This document shows, in pieces, positions 35,695-44,757 of a stretch of 64,000 nucleotides of DNA. The stretch's first letter is position 1. Each line of letters begins with the position of its first letter. Both the position numbers and the translations under genes were made by a program. The stretch is from positions 38,978-102,977 of the forward strand of contig CAZHRW010000149.1 in NCBI GenBank assembly GCA_964535025.1. Reading direction: 5' to 3'. The notes beneath the pieces are model-generated. The model had not been told where the DNA came from and did not search any database. It saw only the letters and a list, made by a program, of their open reading frames with translations. This DNA comes from JAAYZK01 sp964535025. GTDB taxonomy: Bacteria; Planctomycetota; Phycisphaerae; SM23-33; FEN-1343.

Positions 35695-36135
35695 TCAGCC
35701 CCGCAACTGCTTGACCGCCTGCGCGACGATCTTCCCATCCACGGGCGCCTGTCGGCTTTTGAACGCCTTCATCGCCGCGCCGGTGGCGGCGCCGTCGTTG
35801 GGGGCGGCCTGGACGGCGGCGAGGGCGTCGTCGTCGGCCTGGAGGGCCGCCTTCGTCTCGTCGAGGTCCCACAGTTGCGGCAGCAGGGACTCAAGGATCG
35901 CGTTTTCCTGATCGAGGCGGGCGTGATCGGCGTCGGGTTTGGCGGCGATCGTCTCGTTGTTGCCGGCGATGATCTTCCGCAGCAGCTTCTGCGCCTCGTC
36001 CTCGCTGAGCTTGCCCGCGCGAGCCTTCTGGGCCTGCAACTCGCTCAGTGCCAGCCGCAGAATGCTCTTTTCGACCTCGCGGTGTTGGCGCATCGCGTCG
36101 GTCAGCCGCTCGCGGATCGTCGCTTCCAGTGTCAT
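35695..36135 (-). CDS. GatB/YqeY domain protein
   Basis: 146 residues, all-helical, with LRLALSELQAQKARAGKLSE near the start, the central ARLDQENAILESLLPQ segment and a C-terminal tRNA-binding-like helical domain with DGAATGAAMKAFK. YqeY stand-alone proteins resemble the tail domain of GatB and may bind tRNA. GGGAGAG precedes the start. It follows ilvD by 23 bases on the same strand. Confidence 0.9.
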   Translation of the reverse strand: MTLEATIRERLTDAMRQHREVEKSILRLALSELQAQKARAGKLSEDEAQKLLRKIIAGNNETIAAKPDADHARLDQENAILESLLPQLWDLDETKAALQADDDALAAVQAAPNDGAATGAAMKAFKSRQAPVDGKIVAQAVKQLRG

Positions 36136-36158
36136 CGTGCTCTCCCTGTAACGGCAGG

Positions 36159-38042
36159 CTATAGCCTCGGCGTCTGCAGGACCCCGCCGGTATCCGCCGA
36201 CGTCGCCATCGCCGCGTAGCGAGCCAGCCAGCCGGTGGTGAATCGGGGCTTGCGGCGCTTGGCGGTCTTGCGGCGGCGGTTGAATTCGGCCTTGGAGACC
36301 TTGGCGTTGAGGGTCTGCTTAAGGATGTCGATTTCGATGATGTCGCCGTTTTTCAGCAGGCCGATCTCGCCGCCGGCGGCGGCTTCGGGCGAGACGTGCC
36401 CGATGCACGCCCCGGCCGTGCCGCCGCTGAAGCGCCCGTCGGTGATCAAGGCGCACCGCTCGCCGAGGCCGGCGCCCTTGATGTAGCTGGTCGGCGCGAG
36501 CATCTCCTGCATGCCGGGCCCGCCCTTGGGGCCCTCGTTGCGGATCACGACGACATCCCCGGGCTTGACCTGGCCGGCGAGGATGCCTTCGCAGGCATCT
36601 TCCTGGCTTTCGTAGATCCGCGCCGGGCCGCTGTGGGTGTACATGGCCGGGTCGACGCCGGCCAGCTTCACCACGCTCCCGTTGGCGGCGATGTTGCCGT
36701 ACAGGACGACCAGTCCGCCCCGCTTGGTGTAGGCGGTCGCCGCGGTGCGGATGACGTCGTCGGCATTGAACGTCCTGCCGCCGGCCTTGGCGGCCTTGGG
36801 CGTCTTGACCTGTGGCCCGGCCGCGAGGTCCGCCACGACCTCGGCCACCGATCGCCCCGTCGGCCTGCAGCCGATGTCGATCAACTCGCCGACCGCGGCG
36901 CTGGGGCGCCCGTGGCGGAGGCTGTAGGCGCGGATGTTCTGCCCGAGCGTCTTGCCGGTGACGGTCATCACATCCGTGTTGAGCAAGTCGGGGAGGTCGC
37001 GGAGCAGTTGGCCGAGGATCGTGTGGATCCCGCCGGCGCGGTGGACGTCCTGGATGTGATAGATTCGCCCCTCGGGGGTGGCCGACGGCGCGACGCGGCA
37101 GATATTGGGCACCTTCCTGCTGATCGCGTCGATCTGCTTGAGCGTGAACTTCACGCCTGCCTCGTGGGCGATGGCCAGGATGTGCAGGACCGTGTTGGTC
37201 GAGCCGCCCATGGCCATGTCGAGCACCATGGCGTTGCGGAAGGCCGCCATGGTATAAAGGTTGCTCGGCAGGAGGGGGTAATCGGTGCTGCAGTCGGATC
37301 GGGCCCATTGCCGGGCCATGGTGACGGCCTGCTTGGCGGCCTGCTCGTAGAGCCGCTTGCGCACCGGCGAGGTCGCCAGCGCCGTGGCGCTGCCGGGCAG
37401 GGCCATCCCCAGTGCTTCGCCGAGGCAGTTCATGCTGTTGGCCGTGAACATCCCGCTGCACGAGCCGCACGTCGGGCAGGCGTTGAGCTCATAGTCCCTG
37501 AGCTGCTTGTCGTTCATTTGCCCGCGGGTGCGCTGGACGACGGCGTAGAACGCGTCAATCAGGTCCACCTCGGTCCCGTCGGCCAGCCGTCCGGCCTCCA
37601 TGGGCCCGCCGCTGACGAACACGGTGGGGATATTCGCGCGGATCGCCCCCATGTGCATGCCGGGGACGATCTTGTCGCAGTTGGGCACGCAGACCATCGC
37701 GTCGAAGCGGTGGGCGTTGACCATCGTCTCGACCGAATCGGCGACCAGCTCGCGGCTGGGAAGGCTGTACTTCATGCCCACGTGACCCATCGCGACGCCG
37801 TCGCAGATCCCGATCGTGTTGAATACGAACGGCACCCCGCCGGCCTGGCGGACCGCGTGGGCGATGTACTCGCCGACGGCCTTGAGGTGGGCGTGGCCGG
37901 GGATGACGTCCGTGTAGCTGTTGCAGATCGCCACGAACGGCCGCCGCATGTCCGCGTCCGTCAGCCCCGTCGCCCGCAGCAGGCTGCGGTGGGGCGTTCG
38001 CTCCAGTCCCGATTTGACCATGTCACTTCGCATCGACGCCAT
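36159..38042 (-). CDS. ilvD: Dihydroxy-acid dehydratase
   Basis: Third step of valine/isoleucine/leucine synthesis; Fe-S dehydratase. 627 residues, a little longer than the usual 550-620. Cluster cysteines lie in GICDGVAMGH, VPNCDKIVPGMHM and CPTCGSCSGMFTANSMNCLG. KAEFNRRRKTAKRRKPRF near the end is a basic, less typical segment. AAGGAG seven bases before the start. Probably co-transcribed with the YqeY-like gene. Confidence 0.96.
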   Translation of the reverse strand: MASMRSDMVKSGLERTPHRSLLRATGLTDADMRRPFVAICNSYTDVIPGHAHLKAVGEYIAHAVRQAGGVPFVFNTIGICDGVAMGHVGMKYSLPSRELVADSVETMVNAHRFDAMVCVPNCDKIVPGMHMGAIRANIPTVFVSGGPMEAGRLADGTEVDLIDAFYAVVQRTRGQMNDKQLRDYELNACPTCGSCSGMFTANSMNCLGEALGMALPGSATALATSPVRKRLYEQAAKQAVTMARQWARSDCSTDYPLLPSNLYTMAAFRNAMVLDMAMGGSTNTVLHILAIAHEAGVKFTLKQIDAISRKVPNICRVAPSATPEGRIYHIQDVHRAGGIHTILGQLLRDLPDLLNTDVMTVTGKTLGQNIRAYSLRHGRPSAAVGELIDIGCRPTGRSVAEVVADLAAGPQVKTPKAAKAGGRTFNADDVIRTAATAYTKRGGLVVLYGNIAANGSVVKLAGVDPAMYTHSGPARIYESQEDACEGILAGQVKPGDVVVIRNEGPKGGPGMQEMLAPTSYIKGAGLGERCALITDGRFSGGTAGACIGHVSPEAAAGGEIGLLKNGDIIEIDILKQTLNAKVSKAEFNRRRKTAKRRKPRFTTGWLARYAAMATSADTGGVLQTPRL

Positions 38043-38209
38043 CGGTTGCTCCTTCCATCGTTAAGGACCACGACGGGTAAACCGCTATTTTACCGGCCGA
38101 CGTTTGGGGATTCGAGAGAAGTTTTTCACCAGGAGGATCGACCGGGGTTCGTCGTAAGTCGTCCTGTTGGACAGTGGCGAAGCGCTTGGGGGGATGCAAT
38201 AATGCAACC

Positions 38210-38632
38210 ATGACCGACATGCCGGAGATCAGGCCGGACACCGACGCGGGGGTCTACCAGCTTCTTATCGAGGTCGGCCGCCCGGTCGCGATGCAGGTCG
38301 GTGTGTTGGGCGAGTGCACATTCCCCGCGGGGCGATACGTCTATTGCGGCTCGGCCCAGCGGAACCTGCGCGCCCGGATCACCCGCCACTGCCGCAAGCA
38401 CAAGAACCTCTTCTGGCACATCGACTATCTACTGGCGCACCCGGCCGTCACCGTGATCGGCGTGGAGACCTTCGCCGGCGGCAAGCACGACGAATGCGAC
38501 CTCGTCGCCCGCGCCCGGCGCGCCGGCGGCCGTGCCATCGTTCGCGGCTTCGGCGCCGGCGACTGCCCCAACAAGCGCAAGTGCGGCGCGCACCTGATCT
38601 GGATGGGAACGCCACGGACGGCCGGCGGATAG
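38210..38632 (+). CDS. GIY-YIG nuclease-like DUF123 protein
   Basis: 140 residues from the ATG at 38210. DUF123 pattern: GVYQLLIEV, FPAGRYVYCGSAQRNLRARI (the GIY-YIG-like core, here VYQ/YVYCGSA), then HWHIDYLL-type helix as FWHIDYLLAHPAV, and CGAHLIW at the end. Related DUF123 domains are found fused to endonuclease III or alone; nuclease activity is unproven. A TGCAAT 15 bases before ATG may be a -10 box for a near-leaderless transcript. Confidence 0.85.
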   Translation: MTDMPEIRPDTDAGVYQLLIEVGRPVAMQVGVLGECTFPAGRYVYCGSAQRNLRARITRHCRKHKNLFWHIDYLLAHPAVTVIGVETFAGGKHDECDLVARARRAGGRAIVRGFGAGDCPNKRKCGAHLIWMGTPRTAGG

Positions 38633-38648
38633 GCCGTCTCGTCCAGGG

Positions 38649-41600
38649 TCATTCGCCGTTCATCGCTTCCAGCAGCGCCTCCCGCGTGATCGTCACGTCG
38701 GGGCTGGTGATCGCGAGGTAGTCGAGGTTGACGCCCCGGCCGTTGGTATTGGTCAGGCGGAGCGTATTGGCCCCGGCGGCCAGACGGATCAGCCGGGGAT
38801 GGTTGGCCACGGGGTTGGGTACGGTCAGCAGCCGCCAGTCGTCCGAGGCATTCGCCCAGCCGCCCGTACCGGGGAAGACGATCGGGTCGAGGCCCTCGGG
38901 CACCCGGCCGTTGATGCCCAGTTCCCGCTCGGCGCCGACCAGTTCGCTGCAGTAGGCCAGCGTGAGATAATAGTACCCGTCGGCGGGTACGTCGACGGTC
39001 CACTCGATCCAGTGGCCGATGCTGTCCCAGCCGTACAGGGCGCCGCCGACGATCCCCCGCTTGGTGGTGGAGGTCCCGATGGTGCCGCCGCCCTCGGCGT
39101 CGAAGGCCTCGGCCTGGGCGATGACGACGGTGCCCGACGGGACGGGCTGTTGGGCGGCCTTCGTCTCGCGCCGGCGTGTGCGTTCCAGGGCCGCCTCGCG
39201 CGCGAGCTGCCGTGCCTCGGCTTGCTCGGCCTGGCGACGGCGCAGCATCTGTTGGCGGTGGTCATAGGCGCTGACGGCGCCGGCGGGGGCGAATTCCACC
39301 GAGCCGGCGGGGGGAAGAGTGATGCGGATGCGGCCGCTTTCGCCGTCGGGACCGACGGCCAGCGGCTCGGTCCGACGGCCCCGGGCGTCGAGGCGGTGCG
39401 CCGTCATGGACCTCAGGGCCGGAAGGGCCGCGTCGACCTCGGCCTCGCGGCCGGAAGGGTTGGTCAGGATATAAGATAACGGCTCGACGCGCTCAAGGAC
39501 CAGCAGGCCGGGCGTGGTGCGCTGCAGCCGGATGTCCCCGTCGTTAACCCGAAGGACCGTCCCCCCGCCGAGATAGGCCGCCCGGACGCTCTGGCCGTCA
39601 CGCAGCACGAATGCCTGTTGGGCATCCGTCGTCAGCGGTCCGGCGACGTGCTGACCCGGATGGTATGCCGCGAAGCAGAGATCCTTACCCCGCGCCGTCG
39701 TCACCGTGAGCAGTCCGTAGCCGTCCTCGAGCGAGCCGGTCGCCTCGACCGAGCGGACGTAGCCGTCGGGCGCGTTGGAGATATCCACGGCGTTGCCGTA
39801 GATCGTCTGGTCGGTTCTGCGCCGCAGGAGGATCGTGGTGGGGCGTTCGGTCCCGAGGTGGCCGTCGCCGAGGATGACGTCGGTGGGGGCGCCGCCGGCG
39901 GCGAGGAACCGTGCCGTGCCCGCGGGGCGTGTGAACGTCGCCCGCCACGGACCGTCGGTGCTCGCACGGCGGCAGTTGTCCAGGGCGACGTAGCCCATCT
40001 CGCGCGGCTCGGGGAAGGCGAATGGCTCGACGGCGAGGTCCGTGGCGAACTCGCCGCGGATGTGCCAGGCGAGGTCCATGGTCCGGTCGACCCGCCCGAA
40101 GGCGCCGAAGAGGTCCGCGAGATAGTCGCCCGTGAGGAAGACCGCGCGGTCCATCAGGACGCCCGGATAGGCGTCGTTCGTCCTTGCCCGCTGGATGGAC
40201 AGCGTCGCGGCCGGGCCGTAAATGAGTTGCTCGGCGGCGGTGGGGCGCTGGTCGAGCTCGTCGACGATGAGCGTGTTGTGCGACAGCGTGGTGTGGTACC
40301 ACTGGCGGTAAATGGGCTGTTCGTACCACACGCTGCCGGGGTCGGGGATGAGCCGGTCGCCGAAGGTCCACAGGTCGAGGTTGAGCTTATCGGGGTGGCT
40401 GTGGGAGCGGTGCGGGCCGTAGTCCAGCAGGAGACTGGTGGTGCCCCGCTCGTCGGTGAGGCGCAAGATGCCGTACCCGACGCCGAAGAAGTTCACGCTT
40501 TCCGGCTCGGTCGCCTCGGCGGCGGCGTCGGCATCGAGGTCGTAGAGGACCGAAACGGGGAACTGTTGAAACTTGGCGACCAGGCGCGTGGCGGCCTGGT
40601 CGAGGATCGGCAGGTAGCGCCCGTCGCGGTATCGGCGGTAGGCGAATTCGTAGAGGTAGGCCTCGCGCCCGACGATGGAGCCGTGCCCGCTGTCGTGGAT
40701 GGCCGGCGTGGTCAGGTCGGGGTAGGCGTACTGCAGCGGCGAATCGAACAGCCGCTTGAGGGCGCCGTCGCGGTAGCGGTACAGGTCGATCCCGTGGTGC
40801 CAGGCGACCTCGGCGTAGGTCACCAGGGCCTGGAGGGCCATGAACTGATAGCCCATGGCGCCTTCCGACCACATTCCGTCGGCGTCGATGCAGTCGGGTC
40901 CGAAGTGGTAGAGCGCCCCGCCCTTGATGTGGTCCTCGTCGCCGCCGCCGTAGAGGCCTTCGCGGATGAGTGCCTCGTCGTCGGTGGCGGTGCCGGCCAT
41001 GAGGACCGAGGCCATGGCGATGGCGGACCAGTTCGTCGGCGAGCGTCGCATGGAGCCGTTGGCTAGGATATGGCGGGCGGCGGGGCGGATCAGGTCGTCT
41101 TCGATGTGGCGTCGCTGGTCGGGCGTGATCGAGGGCAGGTTGTAGATCAGGTCGTAGCCGCGGGCGACCTGGATGAGCCAGGTGGCGTCGCCGAGTCGCT
41201 GGTCGAAGACCTTCGACGGGTCGTGGCGGAACCCCGCCCGCGCGCCGATGCCGTACCGGTCGTAGACGTCGGTATAGCCCACCAGGAGTGTCTTGGCGAA
41301 GTCGGCGTACTTCTCGTCGCCGGAGAGCGCGTACGCGGCGCCGAGGTTGGCGATGTCGAGGGCGAGGGCGTTGTGGATGGGGCCGACCTCGGTCGAGGGC
41401 AGGTGCTCCCACGTCCCGTCGGCCGCCTGCCTGGGCTGGGGGATGCCCGCGGGCTGTCCGATCCGCTCGTCCATCGCGCGGAGCAGGCCTTCGTACTGGC
41501 TCCGCAGTTGGTCGCTGGTCTGGAGCATCCGCTTATAGCGGGCGATGTCCTCGGCGTCCCAGAGTGTGCACGGGTGGCCTTCGTTCTGCCGCGGCCGGCC

Positions 41601-42218
41601 GACGACCTCGACGTCGCCGGCGACGGCCGAGCCGCCGGTCGGGGCGATCGCGGCGTCCAGTCGGGGCACGTCGTAGGCGTCGACGTCTTTCATCAGGGCC
41701 GCGACGTCCGTCGTCGACAGCACCCGCAGACGGCTCCAGCCGCCGTAGGTCGGGCCGGGACGGCCGTTGACCTCGCGGACGGGATGCTCGGCGGTGACCT
41801 CGATGCCCACGTGCCGGCCCCGCACCTCCAGCGGGATGCGGTGGAGCTGACCCGGGCGGTGGGGCAGATCGGCTTCGGTGATCAGCGCTCCGTCCACGTA
41901 CAGGCGGATCGTCTTCGGTTGCCGGGTGCCGTGGTAGTCCAGCGGGACGACCTCGACGGCGCGGATATCGACCGGGACGACCAGGCGGATGTCGACCCGC
42001 GCGCCGGTCATGGGCGCGCCGAAGATCGTCCCCCCGCGCGTGCCCGGCTGCAGGGCGTTGATGGCCGGCCAGTCGCGATTGAACGGCGCGCCGGAGCCCT
42101 TGGCGGTGGCGCCGAGTGTCGTGAGGGCCACGTTGGTCACGTCGGCGTCGGCGGCGTGGGCGGCCGCGGAGGCCAGGACCAGCAGGGCGATCAGGCAGGT
42201 GGGGGCGATCTTGTGCAT
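38649..42218 (-). CDS. Secreted heparinase II/III-like polysaccharide lyase with C-terminal carbohydrate-binding-type domain
   Basis: 1189 residues with a signal peptide (ending ASAAAHA near residue 23) and GAGG before the start. An N-terminal beta-sandwich-like region (about 25-170) precedes an alpha/alpha toroid (about 215-560, containing RRSPTNWSAIAMASVLMAG and DGMWSEGAMGYQFMALQAL). A heparinase II/III beta-sheet domain follows (about 580-960, with DYGPHRSHSHPDKLNLDLW and YHTTLSHNTLIVDE, the His-rich catalytic segments). A charged linker then leads to a CBM35/CBM6-like domain (about 1060-1180, ending in GRGVNLDYLAI). Probably degrades an acidic polysaccharide outside the cytoplasm; the substrate is not predictable. 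Confidence 0.85.
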   Translation of the reverse strand: MHKIAPTCLIALLVLASAAAHAADADVTNVALTTLGATAKGSGAPFNRDWPAINALQPGTRGGTIFGAPMTGARVDIRLVVPVDIRAVEVVPLDYHGTRQPKTIRLYVDGALITEADLPHRPGQLHRIPLEVRGRHVGIEVTAEHPVREVNGRPGPTYGGWSRLRVLSTTDVAALMKDVDAYDVPRLDAAIAPTGGSAVAGDVEVVGRPRQNEGHPCTLWDAEDIARYKRMLQTSDQLRSQYEGLLRAMDERIGQPAGIPQPRQAADGTWEHLPSTEVGPIHNALALDIANLGAAYALSGDEKYADFAKTLLVGYTDVYDRYGIGARAGFRHDPSKVFDQRLGDATWLIQVARGYDLIYNLPSITPDQRRHIEDDLIRPAARHILANGSMRRSPTNWSAIAMASVLMAGTATDDEALIREGLYGGGDEDHIKGGALYHFGPDCIDADGMWSEGAMGYQFMALQALVTYAEVAWHHGIDLYRYRDGALKRLFDSPLQYAYPDLTTPAIHDSGHGSIVGREAYLYEFAYRRYRDGRYLPILDQAATRLVAKFQQFPVSVLYDLDADAAAEATEPESVNFFGVGYGILRLTDERGTTSLLLDYGPHRSHSHPDKLNLDLWTFGDRLIPDPGSVWYEQPIYRQWYHTTLSHNTLIVDELDQRPTAAEQLIYGPAATLSIQRARTNDAYPGVLMDRAVFLTGDYLADLFGAFGRVDRTMDLAWHIRGEFATDLAVEPFAFPEPREMGYVALDNCRRASTDGPWRATFTRPAGTARFLAAGGAPTDVILGDGHLGTERPTTILLRRRTDQTIYGNAVDISNAPDGYVRSVEATGSLEDGYGLLTVTTARGKDLCFAAYHPGQHVAGPLTTDAQQAFVLRDGQSVRAAYLGGGTVLRVNDGDIRLQRTTPGLLVLERVEPLSYILTNPSGREAEVDAALPALRSMTAHRLDARGRRTEPLAVGPDGESGRIRITLPPAGSVEFAPAGAVSAYDHRQQMLRRRQAEQAEARQLAREAALERTRRRETKAAQQPVPSGTVVIAQAEAFDAEGGGTIGTSTTKRGIVGGALYGWDSIGHWIEWTVDVPADGYYYLTLAYCSELVGAERELGINGRVPEGLDPIVFPGTGGWANASDDWRLLTVPNPVANHPRLIRLAAGANTLRLTNTNGRGVNLDYLAITSPDVTITREALLEAMNGE

Positions 42219-42440
42219 CAGCGGTCCTCGCGGGGTTGGGCGTCGAGCGGCTAGATTTCCTATACCGCAAACGTTTTACCCGATCGATTCGTCGAGGGCA
42301 AGCCGTTGCGACGGCCGGGGCGGTTTAGGCCCTTTGTCCGGTGGGGCCTTGAAAGCGTCTGTGCAGCGGGTAGAAAGGGATGGTGAGATGGGCACACCAC
42401 GAGAACTCATGGCCTGACAGCGCAACCGATGGAGGATCTT

Positions 42441-43292
42441 ATGGCCAAGCAGCAATTCGAATTCGTTCGCCTGGTGGAGAATGAACGCCGCGTCGGCCCG
42501 ACGCTCGCATCGGTATCGCGGCACTGGAAGCAGGAGGAGGAGCGTTTCCTGTTCGTCAGCCCGCACGACGACGACGTGATCATCGGTGGGGGGCTGATGA
42601 TCCTCTCGGCCGTCGCCGAGAAGGTCCCCGTGCACGTGGCGGTGGTCACCGACGGATCGATGGGCTACTGCAGCGAGGAAGAACAGGACACCATCAGCGA
42701 CATCCGCAAGGCCGAAACCTACGCCGCCTGCCGTGCCTTGGGCGTGCCCAGGGCCAACGTTCACTGGCTGGGCTATCCCGATTGCCAGCTGCCGCAGTTC
42801 CAGGGCCGCCGTCCGGCCCGGAGCGACGACCCGGTGCAGAGTCACGGCTTCACGGGCCTGCAGCACAGTTTCGTCGAGGTGCTGCGGCAGGTACGCCCCA
42901 ACCAGGTGTTCATGCCGACCGACGCGGACCTGCACCCGGATCACCGGATCGTGCACTCGGAGATGATGATCAGCATCTTCCACGCCACCGGCGCGATCTG
43001 GCCGGAGCTCGGCGAGCCGCTCGAGCGCGTGCCGTACATCCACGAGCTGGCGATCTACTGCAATTACCCGAGCAGGCCCAAGCTGCGGATCCGGGCGCCG
43101 AAGCGGGCGTTCGAGCGGAAGCTCAGGGCGATCGGGAAGTTCCAGTCGCAGAAGCAGATCGGCGAGTTGGTTCGCATGCTCGAACAGGCCGGCCCGTGGG
43201 AGTACCTCCGCCCGGTCGAGTTCGGCCTGTACAACCCGGGGGTCTACCGCGACATGTTCGAGATCCCCGCGACGATGCCGCCCATTCGGTAG
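42441..43292 (+). CDS. PIG-L family deacetylase
   Basis: 283 residues from the ATG at 42441, chosen because GGAGG lies five bases upstream, between two candidate ATGs. The zinc motif is SPHDDDVIIGGG (PHxDD type), with the second ligand in HPDHR; AEVVTDGSMGY-like VVTDGSMGYCSEE also fits. Family members deacetylate GlcNAc groups on small molecules or lipids; here possibly sugars released by the neighbouring lyase (inferred). Cytoplasmic. Confidence 0.92.
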   Translation: MAKQQFEFVRLVENERRVGPTLASVSRHWKQEEERFLFVSPHDDDVIIGGGLMILSAVAEKVPVHVAVVTDGSMGYCSEEEQDTISDIRKAETYAACRALGVPRANVHWLGYPDCQLPQFQGRRPARSDDPVQSHGFTGLQHSFVEVLRQVRPNQVFMPTDADLHPDHRIVHSEMMISIFHATGAIWPELGEPLERVPYIHELAIYCNYPSRPKLRIRAPKRAFERKLRAIGKFQSQKQIGELVRMLEQAGPWEYLRPVEFGLYNPGVYRDMFEIPATMPPIR

Positions 43293-43336
43293 GCGACCGG
43301 GCGCGGCCGCACCCTCGTGAAGGAGAAGACATCCCC

Positions 43337-44377
43337 ATGGCCACACCGCGGTTCACCAAGGTCACGATCGGACGGCTGGAGAACGACGTCCCGCCGGCGC
43401 CGATGAACACGTTCCACGCCGTCGGCGACGTCAACGGCGACGGACGGCCCGACATCGTCGTCAGCGGCCGCAGCGGCCGGATGGTCTGGTTCGAGAACAC
43501 CGGCCGCCGCAAGAGCTGGCCGATGCGCCTCGTCGACGACGTCGAGGGCATGGAGTGCGGCGGGTCGCTGTGCGACCTGACCGGCGATGGGCGGGCCGAC
43601 ATCATCAACGGCAACGATTTCCGCGGGCGGCAGCTTTTCTGGTGGGCCAACGGCGGCGATGCCTGGACCCGCCGCGTGGTCGCGAGGACCGACCAGGTGA
43701 AGTTCCACGACACCACTATCGGCCGCCTGGCCGGGGAGGATGTCGACTCGCTCGTGTTCACCAATCAGGGCAGCGGGACCAACCTCTGCCGCGTGCGGCT
43801 TCCGGCCGACCCGACGGTGAGCCCGTGGCCGGACCTGCAGATCATCGCGACCGCCAGGTGCGAGCCTTTCGTCAAGGCCGACGGCACCGACAAGCTGCAG
43901 CCGGAGGAAGGTCTGGCCATCGGCGACATCGACGGCGACGGCCGGGACGAGATCCTCCTGGCCGAGGGCGACGCCTGTGTCTTCGGCAAGCCCGCCGGCT
44001 GCAAGCTCGGCTGGTTTAAGCCCGGGGCCGACGTGCGCGAGCCCTGGACCGAGCACGTCCTGCTGGAAGGCCTCCACGACGCCCACTCCCTGCAGGTCGG
44101 CGACCTGTGCGGCAACGGGCGGGTGGACATCCTCTGCGGGGAGATCGGCATGGCCAGCCGCGACGACGACAGTTACGTCCGGCCCCCCCGCCTGATCGTC
44201 CTGGAAAACGAAGGCAACGGACGCTTCACCCCGCACATCATCGACGAAGGCACCGGCATCCATGACGCCGTCCTCGCCGACATGCTCGGCCGCGGCGTGC
44301 TCGACATCGTCGGCAAGCCCCTGCACGGCGACGAGAAGTGGCACGTGCACGTGTACTTCAACGACACGGGCGGCTAG
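43337..44377 (+). CDS. FG-GAP/VCBS repeat protein
   Basis: 346 residues from the ATG at 43337 (AAGGAG upstream). At least four calcium-type FG-GAP blades can be read: VGDVNGDGRPDIVV, LCDLTGDGRADIIN, IGDIDGDGRDEILL and VGDLCGNGRVDILC. Together they would form a beta-propeller. No signal peptide is visible at this start, unusual because such propellers are generally exported; an upstream start is not supported. It follows the PIG-L gene by 44 bases, probably the same transcript. Confidence 0.85.
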   Translation: MATPRFTKVTIGRLENDVPPAPMNTFHAVGDVNGDGRPDIVVSGRSGRMVWFENTGRRKSWPMRLVDDVEGMECGGSLCDLTGDGRADIINGNDFRGRQLFWWANGGDAWTRRVVARTDQVKFHDTTIGRLAGEDVDSLVFTNQGSGTNLCRVRLPADPTVSPWPDLQIIATARCEPFVKADGTDKLQPEEGLAIGDIDGDGRDEILLAEGDACVFGKPAGCKLGWFKPGADVREPWTEHVLLEGLHDAHSLQVGDLCGNGRVDILCGEIGMASRDDDSYVRPPRLIVLENEGNGRFTPHIIDEGTGIHDAVLADMLGRGVLDIVGKPLHGDEKWHVHVYFNDTGG

Positions 44378-44415
44378 GGCCCCCGTCGACCGATCCTGCG
44401 CGTCGAACCACGGCC

Positions 44416-44586
44416 GAATCTGAAAATCCCAAATCCGAAGCACGAAATCCGAAACAGATCTCAAACGGACAAGACGGCAAACGGCAAGACGCCCGAGCCC
44501 CTTGGCCGTTTGTTGTTCTGTCGTTCAGGTTATCCGTTTGTCACCGTTTCGGATTTGTTTCGGATTTCGAGTTTTGGCTTCGGATT
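44416..44586. repeat. Large inverted repeat of AATCCGAA words
   Basis: The left arm (about 44416-44486) and right arm (about 44505-44586) are approximate reverse complements made of AAATCCGAA and CAAACGG words, with a GC-rich loop of about 18 bases. It fills most of the 380-base gap between the VCBS gene and the solute-binding protein gene; the rest (44587-44757) shows only the latter's Shine-Dalgarno region. Confidence 0.75.
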
Positions 44587-44757
44587 CCCCCCGCTGGGGG
44601 CGTGTCCCGTCGCGTTTGACGTCGCGGCGTCGAACGGGTATCTTTATGAACGGCCGATCGGACGGTGATTCGTGTGGTCCCAAGGGGAGACGGCCCTGTT
44701 GCCCCGCCCGGGCTCGGGCCGGTATGCCGGCAGACGTCGATGTGGAGAGGATGCTTC

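Noticed and set aside
33839..35872. 677-codon minus-strand ORF opposite glmS
   Set aside because: It is the antisense of glmS, produced by high G+C codon bias; its composition (poly-Asp/Gly/Arg/His) lacks domains, while glmS is complete.
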